Below, piece by piece: positions 54,690 through 63,030 of a stretch of 63,882 nucleotides of DNA. The notes below the pieces were generated by a model. That model searched no databases. It had not been told where the DNA came from and saw nothing but the letters and a program-made list of their open reading frames with translations. Position 1 is the stretch's first letter. Each line of letters begins with the position of its first letter. Source of the DNA: Magnetococcales bacterium DCbin4. GTDB taxonomy: Bacteria > Pseudomonadota > Magnetococcia > Magnetococcales > UBA8363. The translations under genes were made by a program, and so were the position numbers. The stretch lies in the NCBI GenBank assembly GCA_002753735.1, contig PEAN01000007.1, positions 1 to 63,882 of the forward strand, given 5' to 3'.

Positions 54690-56420
54690 TCAGGCATTCT
54701 TCTCTGGAGCAAGGGTGTGCAGGATGGCGTCAAACGCGAATCTGGCGGCCTTGTATTCTGAATCCACCGTCAATCCCGCAATGTGCGGGGTCACCACCAG
54801 GTTTTCATGGGAACGGGCATGGCGTAACACCGGGTGCTGGCGTTTATCGCTCAAATATTCGTCGCTGATGACATCCAGCGCCGCCCCGGACAGATGACCC
54901 CGATCCAAGGCGTCCAACAGCGCCGCTTCATCGATGATCTCGCCGCGCGATACGTTGACGAACACCGCCCCCCGTTTCATGGCGGCATACCACTCTTTGG
55001 TGACCATGCCGCGGGTGGAATCGTCCAGATGGACGCTGATGAGCACGCAATCCGCCGCACGCAGCACCTCTTGGGCGGAATGGACCTGGAGCACCCCCGT
55101 TTGCGCAATGGTCTTGTGGGGATCGAAGGCGAGAATGTTCATGCGAAAGGCCTGGGCATAACGGGCGATGTTGCCGCCAATGCGTCCGAAACCAATGATT
55201 CCCATGGTCTTCCCGTGAAATTCCACCGTCCGTAATTCATTTTCCACGTCACGCCAATAATTTTGTCGTACCCGGGCAATGGCCATGTGGACACGGCGCA
55301 TGATGGTCATGATCAGCGCCCAGGTGAATTCGGAAGAGGCATAGATGGTGTTGACGACTGCGGTATCTTTCAGGCAAGCGACCGGGATCCCTTTTTTTCG
55401 GCACCATTCCATGTCGATGTGATTGCTGCCGGTCGAAGGGGTGGCCAAAACTTTCAAACGGGTGGCGAGTTCAAGCAGCGGACCGTCCATCAGGTAGGGG
55501 GGGACCGGGGAACACAGCCAGGCATCGATATCGGGGAGGATGTCCACGATGGTCTGGCGGTTGGCACCGTAGGCAAAGATGCAATCGACGACCCGGGCCA
55601 TCTCCGTGCGCATGTGCGGCAGAAACGACATGTTGACCGTGACCAGCACCAGGGGACGCCCCCCCTGAATGTGTCGCTCGATGATCACCTGCTCTTTTTT
55701 TGCCGGTCGGTTGCCACTGTGACCATCACGCAAAAGGCTTTCGACCATTTGCATTTCCCACGGTTCACGAACCAGCACCGCGCGTTGCGGTGGAATGAGG
55801 GTGATGTGCGGATCCAAACCGCAACGTTGCCGTTGTTCGATCAGCAGGTTGCGACGCATGGCGAACAGGGTACCATTGAGGATGAACCGTGGCTTCCGGT
55901 CTCCCGATGGTGCCGGCAGGGTGTCGGGATTGCCGCTGATTTGTTGACCACCAGGGGTCAAGGCCACCGCAACCGGTGGTGCGGCTGCGGGGGAAACCCC
56001 AACCACGGAATGGACTTCAGCATGCGACAATCGTTCCAGTGCATGATCGATATCGCTGCCATCGCGTAATGGGGCGGTGAACGGCAGTTCCACGATGATG
56101 TCGGGCTGCCTGCCATGAATCCGTTCCCAGGTCGTGACGGCCAGGGCGAGCATTTCCGCGGCGGTGGTTGGTTGCCGGTGCGGTTCTTCTGGAAAAGGAA
56201 AGAGAACCTCCGCGCCATATTCTTTGGCGATGTCGGCGATCTCGGCACGGTTGGTCGCAACGATCAGGTGATCGACCTGCTTGGCATCCTGGGCTGCGCA
56301 AATCGACCATGCCAACAAAGGATGACCCAGGAGTGGGTGTAACGGGGCAGGGAAATGATCGCTTTCCAGGGCGTGAATGATGGCCAGAACAGATGGACGA
56401 TGGGATACGGTCGCCGACAT
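54690..56420 (-). CDS. NeuA-like nucleotidyltransferase fused to D-2-hydroxyacid dehydrogenase
   Basis: ATG 56420 with GAGG upstream gives 576 residues. Residues 1 to about 225 resemble acylneuraminate cytidylyltransferase (PLLGHPLLAWSI, VDHLIVATNRAEIADIAKEY, PDIIVELPFTAPLRDGSDID). The N-terminal nucleotide-binding motif R-x-G-S-K is replaced by HALESDHFPAP. From about 270 a dehydrogenase of the SerA/GyaR type follows, with NAD motif GIIGFGRIGGNIARY, catalytic Arg in VNVSRGEIIDEAAL and His in VVTPHIAGLT. It is 16 bases after the DUF4910 gene. The fusion is unusual; the first domain may bind rather than activate a sugar. Confidence 0.82.
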   Translation of the reverse strand: MSATVSHRPSVLAIIHALESDHFPAPLHPLLGHPLLAWSICAAQDAKQVDHLIVATNRAEIADIAKEYGAEVLFPFPEEPHRQPTTAAEMLALAVTTWERIHGRQPDIIVELPFTAPLRDGSDIDHALERLSHAEVHSVVGVSPAAAPPVAVALTPGGQQISGNPDTLPAPSGDRKPRFILNGTLFAMRRNLLIEQRQRCGLDPHITLIPPQRAVLVREPWEMQMVESLLRDGHSGNRPAKKEQVIIERHIQGGRPLVLVTVNMSFLPHMRTEMARVVDCIFAYGANRQTIVDILPDIDAWLCSPVPPYLMDGPLLELATRLKVLATPSTGSNHIDMEWCRKKGIPVACLKDTAVVNTIYASSEFTWALIMTIMRRVHMAIARVRQNYWRDVENELRTVEFHGKTMGIIGFGRIGGNIARYAQAFRMNILAFDPHKTIAQTGVLQVHSAQEVLRAADCVLISVHLDDSTRGMVTKEWYAAMKRGAVFVNVSRGEIIDEAALLDALDRGHLSGAALDVISDEYLSDKRQHPVLRHARSHENLVVTPHIAGLTVDSEYKAARFAFDAILHTLAPEKNA

Positions 56421-56436
56421 TTTTATCCTCGAATGT

Positions 56437-57768
56437 TCAGATACGGGCTGGTTGAAGTGGTTCATGGCGTCTTAAAGGGTCGGGGACGACTTCGAGCAAA
56501 CCTTGATGCTTTAAGTCGGAGACGATGTCCAGCAATTCCCACATGGGTTGTCCGATCAATTCAGCAATGGTCAATAAATCTTTCTTTCCATTGGCATAGA
56601 CCAATATATGGCGCATGTTTTGAATGTACGCCCCTTTATTTCGCGTGTAAAGTGTGGGATAGAGTCCGCGTTTGCCCAACTGGGGTTCGCATAAGACGGT
56701 ATTGCGTAATGTTTCATTATGTTCAAGACAAAGAATGGCGCGTTGAAATGCCTGGTAGGAACCGTACAATCCTTCAGGGCTGATCAGATCAAGATTGTCC
56801 AGGGAGGTATGGTATTCCGGATATTTGCCATAGGCACTCCGGAGCATGCAAACGATGGGGAGTTCGATCCTGGCGTTGCAATATTGCCGTTCATCGCTGC
56901 CGCGGTTGAGAAAGGTGTAGTGATTGTATGTGGGGGTATGATGTTTGAGTACATGGCGGGCAATGCGGTCGGCCAGGGTGTCGCCACTGCTGGAAGGAAT
57001 CAATGAATAGCACCGATCATCGCCAACGCAGGATACAACGAAACCACTGATGACATGTTCTTGCAGGTGTTGCAGATGTTGGCTCAGATAATAGATCGAA
57101 CCGATGGTTTCCGGGAGAAAAAGTATTCGATAGGTATGATGGCGCTCTTTCAATTGCATCAGCCACCGGGCCAGATGCGTGACCACCACCGGTCCGGAAA
57201 GTTCATTGTTGGCCATGGAGGGATGGCAAATATTGGTCGAGAATAGAACTTCTTTATTTGATCTCCCCGGCAGGATCCATTCGGCAAACGTCATGGATCC
57301 CGGACCGAGATCACTGTCGATGACAACCCGATAGTCTCCCTGTTCAAGCTGACTTCTTTGGGTATGGGGGAGACAAAATCCCCAGGTTCGGTGGTAGTAG
57401 CTGGTGACATAGGGGATGGCATCAGGAAGGTCTGGAAGCGAGTGGAGGTGGGGTTGCAACGCCTCCAGGGAGAGGATTTTGTCTTGAGGTTCCGAATATC
57501 CTACGACATGAAGATTGCTGCATTGATAGTCGATGATTTTCTTTCCCCTTGGATCCAGAACATAGGCATCCCGTATATTCCACTCGTCCGGTACCGTCCA
57601 GTCGAAGCAGGGTGTACCCGTGGGGACTTCGTGAATATTCAAGTCAGGCAGGTATTCCTTGATGATTCCCAAGGTTTCCCGAACACCCTGACCTGTCAGG
57701 CTGCGACCCATCGGAAAGAGCCTTTTCGCCAAATCGTACATTTGATCAGCCAAGGACAAATCGGTCAC
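56437..57768 (-). CDS. DUF4910/aminopeptidase-like protein (M28-type fold)
   Basis: The 443-residue protein starts at GTG 57768 behind TTGAGG. It opens DLAKRLFPMGRSLTGQGVRE, the mark of this family often found in polysaccharide loci. Likely metal ligands are His in STNICHPSMANNELSG with the acidic residue of NELSG, Glu in LPETIGS and His in YHTSLDNLD. A winged-helix-like tail is possible at the C-terminus (IGQPMWELLDIVSDLKHQ). It may deacylate or hydrolyse an amide on a glycan precursor, which is inference. Confidence 0.82.
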   Translation of the reverse strand: MTDLSLADQMYDLAKRLFPMGRSLTGQGVRETLGIIKEYLPDLNIHEVPTGTPCFDWTVPDEWNIRDAYVLDPRGKKIIDYQCSNLHVVGYSEPQDKILSLEALQPHLHSLPDLPDAIPYVTSYYHRTWGFCLPHTQRSQLEQGDYRVVIDSDLGPGSMTFAEWILPGRSNKEVLFSTNICHPSMANNELSGPVVVTHLARWLMQLKERHHTYRILFLPETIGSIYYLSQHLQHLQEHVISGFVVSCVGDDRCYSLIPSSSGDTLADRIARHVLKHHTPTYNHYTFLNRGSDERQYCNARIELPIVCMLRSAYGKYPEYHTSLDNLDLISPEGLYGSYQAFQRAILCLEHNETLRNTVLCEPQLGKRGLYPTLYTRNKGAYIQNMRHILVYANGKKDLLTIAELIGQPMWELLDIVSDLKHQGLLEVVPDPLRRHEPLQPARI

Positions 57769-58007
57769 GGGAATACCTCAACGGTGAAATTTGACTTGTG
57801 TTAACAAGTCCAAGGCTACATTTCCTTCATGTTCAAGTAAAGAGAAGATCTTTCTCCTTGTCTCGGGATTGAGCGGGACGTTCAATGGTGATGATCAGGA
57901 AGAACCATTAAAATATTCATTGCCTTTCCTTTTCCAACTGGCCCAGAATCACCAAGGGTTCAAAATGGCAATGATCACCTTTCGGGTTGCAATGTTCAGG
58001 GATATTC

Positions 58008-59333
58008 ATGACTCAGACGATTGAACGCGCATCGGCCTCAGAGGGTTCTTCGGAAACCACCATGACGGTGCAACAGATCAATGTGATCATCAACCGGCTG
58101 TTGCAATTGTCTCTGGAACCCCTTTCCCTGAGCGAATATCTGGATGAAGTCATCTATCTGCTGACCGCCGCTCCCTGGTTGCCCATTCAAAACAAGGGGG
58201 CCATTTTTCTGTGGGATGAACAGGCGGGTTGTCTGCAAGTGATGGCGCATGTCAACCTGAGTCCCGATCATCTGGCGTTATGTCAAAACATCGACCTGGG
58301 ACAATGTCTGTGTGGCCTGGCGGCGCGATCACGGAAAATCATCATTTCCGATGGCGTGGACCAACAACATCAACTCCATCCCCTTGGTTTGGAGGAACAT
58401 CGGGATTGTTGCATTCCTCTGTACACCGAGGATCGCATCCTGGGGGTGCTGCATCTTTATCCGATACCCGATCATGTCTTCAATGAACAGGATCTGACGT
58501 TTTTCCGCGCCATTTCCAGTACCCTTGCCAGTGCCATCATCCGTTTTGGCCAGGAAGAGGCGCTCAAATCAGCCAAGGCCAAGGCGGAGGAGGATGCACG
58601 TCGGTTGATCCTGCAGCATGAAGAATTGTTGGCGGCGGATCGGTTGCGGGCTTCGGTGGAGCATATTACCCGCCATGATCTGAAAACCCCTCTGGCGGGA
58701 ATCGTCAGTTTTGCCGACATGCTCCTTGAACAGCCCGACCTGGATGACACTACGAGGAAAGGATTGGCAATCATTCTGGAAAGCGGTTACCGCGCCCTGC
58801 ATATGGTCAATCTGTCTTTGTATCTGTTCCAGATGGAGCAGGGAACCTATCAGTTGAATCAGGAACCCATCGACATGGTGTCCGTGATCAACAAAATCCT
58901 CAGAGAGTTGGCGCAACAGATCGAACGGGCGCGCACGCCCATCAAGATTTTCCTTCAGGACCACCCCCTGGAGAAGGGAAACCGTTTCTTTTTCCTGGGA
59001 GAGGAGCTTTTGGCGTACTCCATGATGGCCAATCTGATCAAAAATGCGGTGGAGGCGTCCAAACCGGGGCAGACGATCACGATCAGGATGCTCCCGACGC
59101 CTCCATGGGCGCGGATCGAGATTCATAATGTTCAACCGGTCGATCCGCGGATTCGCGACCGGTTTTTTGAAAAGTTTGTCACATCCGGGAAAAAGTTCGG
59201 TACCGGCTTGGGGACCTATTCGGCCAAATTGATCGCCGAAACCTTGAAGGGATCCATCACCATGGTCAGCTCTGAGACGGAAGGGACGACCTTGACCATC
59301 GTCCTTCCCATTCCGGGTTCGATACCGGCATGA
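58008..59333 (+). CDS. GAF-domain sensor histidine kinase
   Basis: ATG 58008 has AGGGA six bases upstream and gives 441 residues. The GAF domain at about 25-190 contains GQCLCGLAA, as in the GGDEF-EAL protein at 6869. The HisKA box has phospho-acceptor His near 222 (ITRHDLKTPLAGI). The ATPase has the N box (NLIKNAVEAS) and G box (GTGLGTYSAKLIAE), but a clear D-x-G box is weak. No TM segments, so cytosolic. No response regulator is adjacent. It converges on the HD-GYP gene. Confidence 0.9.
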   Translation: MTQTIERASASEGSSETTMTVQQINVIINRLLQLSLEPLSLSEYLDEVIYLLTAAPWLPIQNKGAIFLWDEQAGCLQVMAHVNLSPDHLALCQNIDLGQCLCGLAARSRKIIISDGVDQQHQLHPLGLEEHRDCCIPLYTEDRILGVLHLYPIPDHVFNEQDLTFFRAISSTLASAIIRFGQEEALKSAKAKAEEDARRLILQHEELLAADRLRASVEHITRHDLKTPLAGIVSFADMLLEQPDLDDTTRKGLAIILESGYRALHMVNLSLYLFQMEQGTYQLNQEPIDMVSVINKILRELAQQIERARTPIKIFLQDHPLEKGNRFFFLGEELLAYSMMANLIKNAVEASKPGQTITIRMLPTPPWARIEIHNVQPVDPRIRDRFFEKFVTSGKKFGTGLGTYSAKLIAETLKGSITMVSSETEGTTLTIVLPIPGSIPA

Positions 59334-59334
59334 A

Positions 59335-60393
59335 TCATGGTGCATCGTGGGGCAGGTGGGTTGCAGGATCGATCTGCCATTCTTCAGGGTGTTCACTGGA
59401 GACAATGGTATAACCTTGCTGCTTGTCCTTCCATTCCATCAAATCGATCTCCCGGGGTCCGATCTTTTTGCCATCGCGACCGTCCAACAACAAACGAATC
59501 CTGGGATGAAGCAATTGGTTCCGGTTGGTTTGGATGACGACACCGATCAACTGGTTTTCCAGGCGAACCAAAGATCCCACGGGATAAATGCCGATGTGAC
59601 GAATAAAGGTCTGGACCAGGTCGGCATTGAGTTGATGCTTGCTTGCCATTTCATGGATTTTTCTGAGGGCGTTGGTGGCGGACCAAGCCTTGCGGTAAGG
59701 GCGATGGGAAGTCAAAGCATCGTAAATATCGACGATGGCGGAGAGTTGTTGGAACTGGTTGTCCTTGCCGGGAAGATTGGTCAACGCATATCCGGAACCA
59801 TCCAGACGCGAATGATGCGCCCCGACAATGATCAAGGCGGTTTCTGGGACTCCAGGGGTGCGGACCAACAATCGATGGCCGAGTTCGACATGTTTTTGCA
59901 CCTGCCTGAGTTCATATTCCGTCAGTTTTGAGGGTTTGTTATAAATTTCCTCCGGGATCCGCACCATGCCGATATCGTGCATCATGCCTCCGATACCGGC
60001 GGCGATGACGGCCCCTTCTTCAAATCCGAGTGAACGGACGACCGCCATCAAAAAGATGCCGACGTTGACGGAATGTTGCAGAAGATAGTCATCCCGACGC
60101 TTGATCAAACTGAGGTTGAGCAGGGCGTCATCGTTGTTCAACAACGATTCCATCATCCTTTGGCTGATGTCGTGAATGGGTTTCATGGCAACCTGCCGTC
60201 CCATCCGCACATCTTCCAGGGCGTTGGCGACCAGTTTTTTTGCCAGTTTCTTGATTTCCGCCGCTTTATTCTGCTCTTCCCCTATATGGACATTGGGAAC
60301 GGAAAAGGGTTTGCTTTCCGATTCGTCCAATAATTCTTTAAGTTGCGCTTCAAGCTGTTGCTGAACATCGACGTCGATGGGTGTTGTTTCCAT
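59335..60393 (-). CDS. HD-GYP domain phosphodiesterase-like protein
   Basis: The 352-residue protein has an N-terminal helical region, then the HD-GYP domain: HSVNVGIFLM, HD in MMHDIGMVRIP near residue 140, and HHSRLDGSGYA near 195. The last motif lacks the Pro of GYP. Metal ligands (H, HD, H, HH, D in IVDIYDALTS) are kept, so c-di-GMP hydrolysis to GMP remains plausible. It ends one base from the convergent histidine kinase stop. Confidence 0.9.
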   Translation of the reverse strand: METTPIDVDVQQQLEAQLKELLDESESKPFSVPNVHIGEEQNKAAEIKKLAKKLVANALEDVRMGRQVAMKPIHDISQRMMESLLNNDDALLNLSLIKRRDDYLLQHSVNVGIFLMAVVRSLGFEEGAVIAAGIGGMMHDIGMVRIPEEIYNKPSKLTEYELRQVQKHVELGHRLLVRTPGVPETALIIVGAHHSRLDGSGYALTNLPGKDNQFQQLSAIVDIYDALTSHRPYRKAWSATNALRKIHEMASKHQLNADLVQTFIRHIGIYPVGSLVRLENQLIGVVIQTNRNQLLHPRIRLLLDGRDGKKIGPREIDLMEWKDKQQGYTIVSSEHPEEWQIDPATHLPHDAP

Positions 60394-60677
60394 ATCTTCG
60401 GGCTCTTGGCTATATTCATTCGCATATTGATTCAGATTACATGAAATGTCTTTCCTTCAGAATGTTTTTTAGGGCATGGCGTCGATTTTCCCCTGCCGTT
60501 TTTTTTTTGACCCGCATGACCGCCTCGAAGTATTCCAGGTCTTCCCCATGAGGCCATGAATATTCATGTGTTGGCTTGATGATTGCATGATGGAACGGGG
60601 TCACACCTGATTTTGTTGTTTTGCCCGTAAGGCATCCCGTTCCAAGGGGGTCATGGCGACCTTCATCTTTTTAGGAT

Positions 60678-61502
60678 ATGAATGTGATGAAACAATATCC
60701 ACTGATTTTTCAGGCAACCATATCGGCGATCATGTTGGGGATGATTTTTGCGGCGGCGGCCAAGGCCAGTCCGGTGCATCGCAAGGGATGCGAATTCCCC
60801 TATACCGGGGTCGAGGTGTGTTGGGAGGCGACTGCGGGTTTGGGGACCAGTTTTGCCCCTTTTGACGAATTGCATGTATTACCCATTTCCCGGACGGTCG
60901 CAGGACAGGAAGAAATCCTGGAGTCTTATACGCGTGATGTGTTCAAGCAACTTTTACCGGGAAACCTGGCGGAATACCTGGTTCCGGAGTGGGTCCCCGT
61001 CTATAATCTGGAACAGGCCCTGGCTCAAAGCCGCGAAGCGGGTTGGCCGGCCGTGTTGTGGATTTCCCCCCGCATCCTGAAAAACAGCAGTGCTGCCGGG
61101 CCGGGGGTGGTGGATTGGGATGTTTATCTGTTGGCGCGTGGGCAGTTGATCAGAAACCTCCGTATCCGGGTCTCTTCCGATCCGATCCCGCGGGATGACG
61201 CCGTGGAAAAAGGGATGACCATGGGGACGATCATGGTTGCTTCGGGCGCCGCTTCCTCGGGTGGATTCATTGGTGCCGCTGCGGCAACCGCCGCAATTGT
61301 GGGTACTGCCAACGCCAAACCTCCTGAAACGGGAAAACCCTTGGAACTGATGACGGAATTGGCGACCAGACAGCTTCTTTTCCTGGCGCAGTATCCGATT
61401 GAAACCTTGAATTATCCGGGTGCGCCATTGCCACCCAAGGATGATATGCCTGCCATGGATCGGGTTCATGGCTGGTTCAAAAAGGCTTTTGCCGCCAAAT
61501 AA
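60678..61502 (+). CDS. Secreted/periplasmic protein of unknown function
   Basis: 274 residues from ATG 60678; ATG 60687 is equally good. A signal peptide (FQATISAIMLGMIFAAAAKA) is followed by a probable cleavage before SPVHRKG. Two Cys (GCEF, VCWE) lie early in the mature part. A glycine/alanine-rich hydrophobic stretch (ASGAASSGGFIGAAAATAAI) near 190-215 may insert in a membrane. I recognise no family. The exonuclease gene follows after 24 bases. Confidence 0.7.
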   Translation: MNVMKQYPLIFQATISAIMLGMIFAAAAKASPVHRKGCEFPYTGVEVCWEATAGLGTSFAPFDELHVLPISRTVAGQEEILESYTRDVFKQLLPGNLAEYLVPEWVPVYNLEQALAQSREAGWPAVLWISPRILKNSSAAGPGVVDWDVYLLARGQLIRNLRIRVSSDPIPRDDAVEKGMTMGTIMVASGAASSGGFIGAAAATAAIVGTANAKPPETGKPLELMTELATRQLLFLAQYPIETLNYPGAPLPPKDDMPAMDRVHGWFKKAFAAK

Positions 61503-61526
61503 TCACCCGGCTGACAGGCGATATTC

Positions 61527-62390
61527 GTGTTCAGATCGATCAAAAATCTGGTGTGGGTGTTCGATGCGGAATGGATTCCCGATCCTCAGGCGGGAAGAAC
61601 GCTTTATGGTCTGGCATCGGATCTGGATGATCGATCGGTGATGCAGGAAATGTGGCGCCGCAATGGGGCGACCGAGGAAGATCCGACGCCGTATTTGAAA
61701 ACTGTGATGTGCCGTCTGGTTTCCATCGCCATGGTGCAACGGCAGAGTCACCGTGATGGCCGTGTCCAGTTGCGGTTGTTGACCTTGCCGAAAACAGAGG
61801 TGGGTCGGATCACCGATGTGGGTGAACGCAATCTGGTCGAAACCTTCCTGGGTGCTTTGGGTGATCGTCAGCCGCAGTTGGTGGGATTCAATTCCCTGGG
61901 CGCCGATCTCAGAATTCTGGTGCAACGTGGCATCATCCATGGATTGCATCTCCCCAATTTTGCCCGCCGTCCCAATAAACCATGGGAAGGGGTCGATTAT
62001 TTCGTCAAGGGGGGGGAATGGCATGTGGATCTCAAGGACCATGCCGCACCGGGATGGGGGCCGGGAACGCCATCGTTGCACGAGTTGGCGGTATTGTCGG
62101 GGATCCCGGGGAAGATGGAAACCCATGGACAGGATGTCCCCCAGCTATGGTTGGAAGGAAAGTTGGATGCCATTATCGCCTATAACGAATTCGATGCATT
62201 GACCACCTATCTGATCTGGTTGCGCATGTGTCACTTGATCGGCCTGTTCGATCAAACGCAATATGATGAGGAACAGGAACGGGTTCGTGCCTTGATTCGG
62301 GAAGAAGCGAGTGGTAAACCCCATCTGTTGAACTATCTGTCGGAATGGAATCGCCTGTCGCAACAGGGTGACCGTGTGGGTCGGGCCTGA
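61527..62390 (+). CDS. Predicted 3'-5' exonuclease related to the PolB exonuclease domain
   Basis: The 287-residue protein starts at GTG 61527. DnaQ-like acidic motifs are visible: FDAEWIPD (Exo I), GFNSLGADLRIL (Exo II) and YNEFDALTTYLIWLR (Exo III). It matches the family of stand-alone exonucleases with a PolB-like proofreading domain. It should remove 3' nucleotides in the cytosol, with an uncertain repair role. Confidence 0.85.
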   Translation: MFRSIKNLVWVFDAEWIPDPQAGRTLYGLASDLDDRSVMQEMWRRNGATEEDPTPYLKTVMCRLVSIAMVQRQSHRDGRVQLRLLTLPKTEVGRITDVGERNLVETFLGALGDRQPQLVGFNSLGADLRILVQRGIIHGLHLPNFARRPNKPWEGVDYFVKGGEWHVDLKDHAAPGWGPGTPSLHELAVLSGIPGKMETHGQDVPQLWLEGKLDAIIAYNEFDALTTYLIWLRMCHLIGLFDQTQYDEEQERVRALIREEASGKPHLLNYLSEWNRLSQQGDRVGRA

Positions 62391-62449
62391 GGAAACAACG
62401 ACCGCCATGCATCGAGGTTGGTCCATGAAAGGGTGATGGATTTCTGGTG

Positions 62450-62986
62450 ATGAAAGACAATTCTTCGATGGACAAGGCCAGGGTGGTGCAACGTCTGCTG
62501 GAGCATGAAGGCCGGGTGATGTTGTGTCTGGATGCCACCTGTCAGGGAGTGGAGGTGCCACGCCGCTTCGCTTCTGATCCGGGGTTGATGTTGGTGATCA
62601 ATGTCAACATGCCTCAGGCCATTGAAATCGGGCCGGTGGCCATCGAATCGGAATTGCGCTTCGGTGGCATGCCTCATTATTGCATCATCCCCTATACGGC
62701 CCTTTGGAGTGCATTCAATCCCGATTCCGGACATGGGGTCTTGTGGCAGGATTCCATTCCGCCAATCATCCGTCAGCAACACGGCGCTTATCCGACAGGA
62801 CCGCTCAAACCTTTGCCCGACGATGATCAGTGGCCTTTGCTCGGCAAACCCCAAAAGCCGATAACGGGTCAACCCGATCCCCGAAGTGGTGTCCCTGCGT
62901 TCAAGGTGATCGAGGGCAACAGCGAAGCGCCTCCGCCAGAACCGGGGCCGGGTCGTTCCCGACCCAAACTCAGGGTGGTCAAATAG
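62450..62986 (+). CDS. sspB: SspB-like ClpXP adaptor (stringent starvation protein B family)
   Basis: 178 residues from ATG 62450 (GTG 62447 and ATG 62468 are alternatives). The folded core has VMLCLDATCQGVEVPRRFAS and ELRFGGMPHYCIIPYTALW, which binds the ssrA-tag in known SspB. A long Pro-rich linker ends in RPKLRVVK, matching the ClpX-binding tail of SspB. It should deliver tagged proteins to the ClpXP encoded at 44.6-46.6 kb. Confidence 0.92.
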   Translation: MKDNSSMDKARVVQRLLEHEGRVMLCLDATCQGVEVPRRFASDPGLMLVINVNMPQAIEIGPVAIESELRFGGMPHYCIIPYTALWSAFNPDSGHGVLWQDSIPPIIRQQHGAYPTGPLKPLPDDDQWPLLGKPQKPITGQPDPRSGVPAFKVIEGNSEAPPPEPGPGRSRPKLRVVK

Positions 62987-63030
62987 ATCCGGTTGCCGTC
63001 GCTTCCGTCAAACCCGACCCCCTTTCGTTC

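Noticed and set aside
57791-58024. A 77-codon plus-strand frame before the histidine kinase
   Set aside because: It overlaps the kinase start, lacks domain similarity and a ribosome site, and lies in the divergent promoter region.
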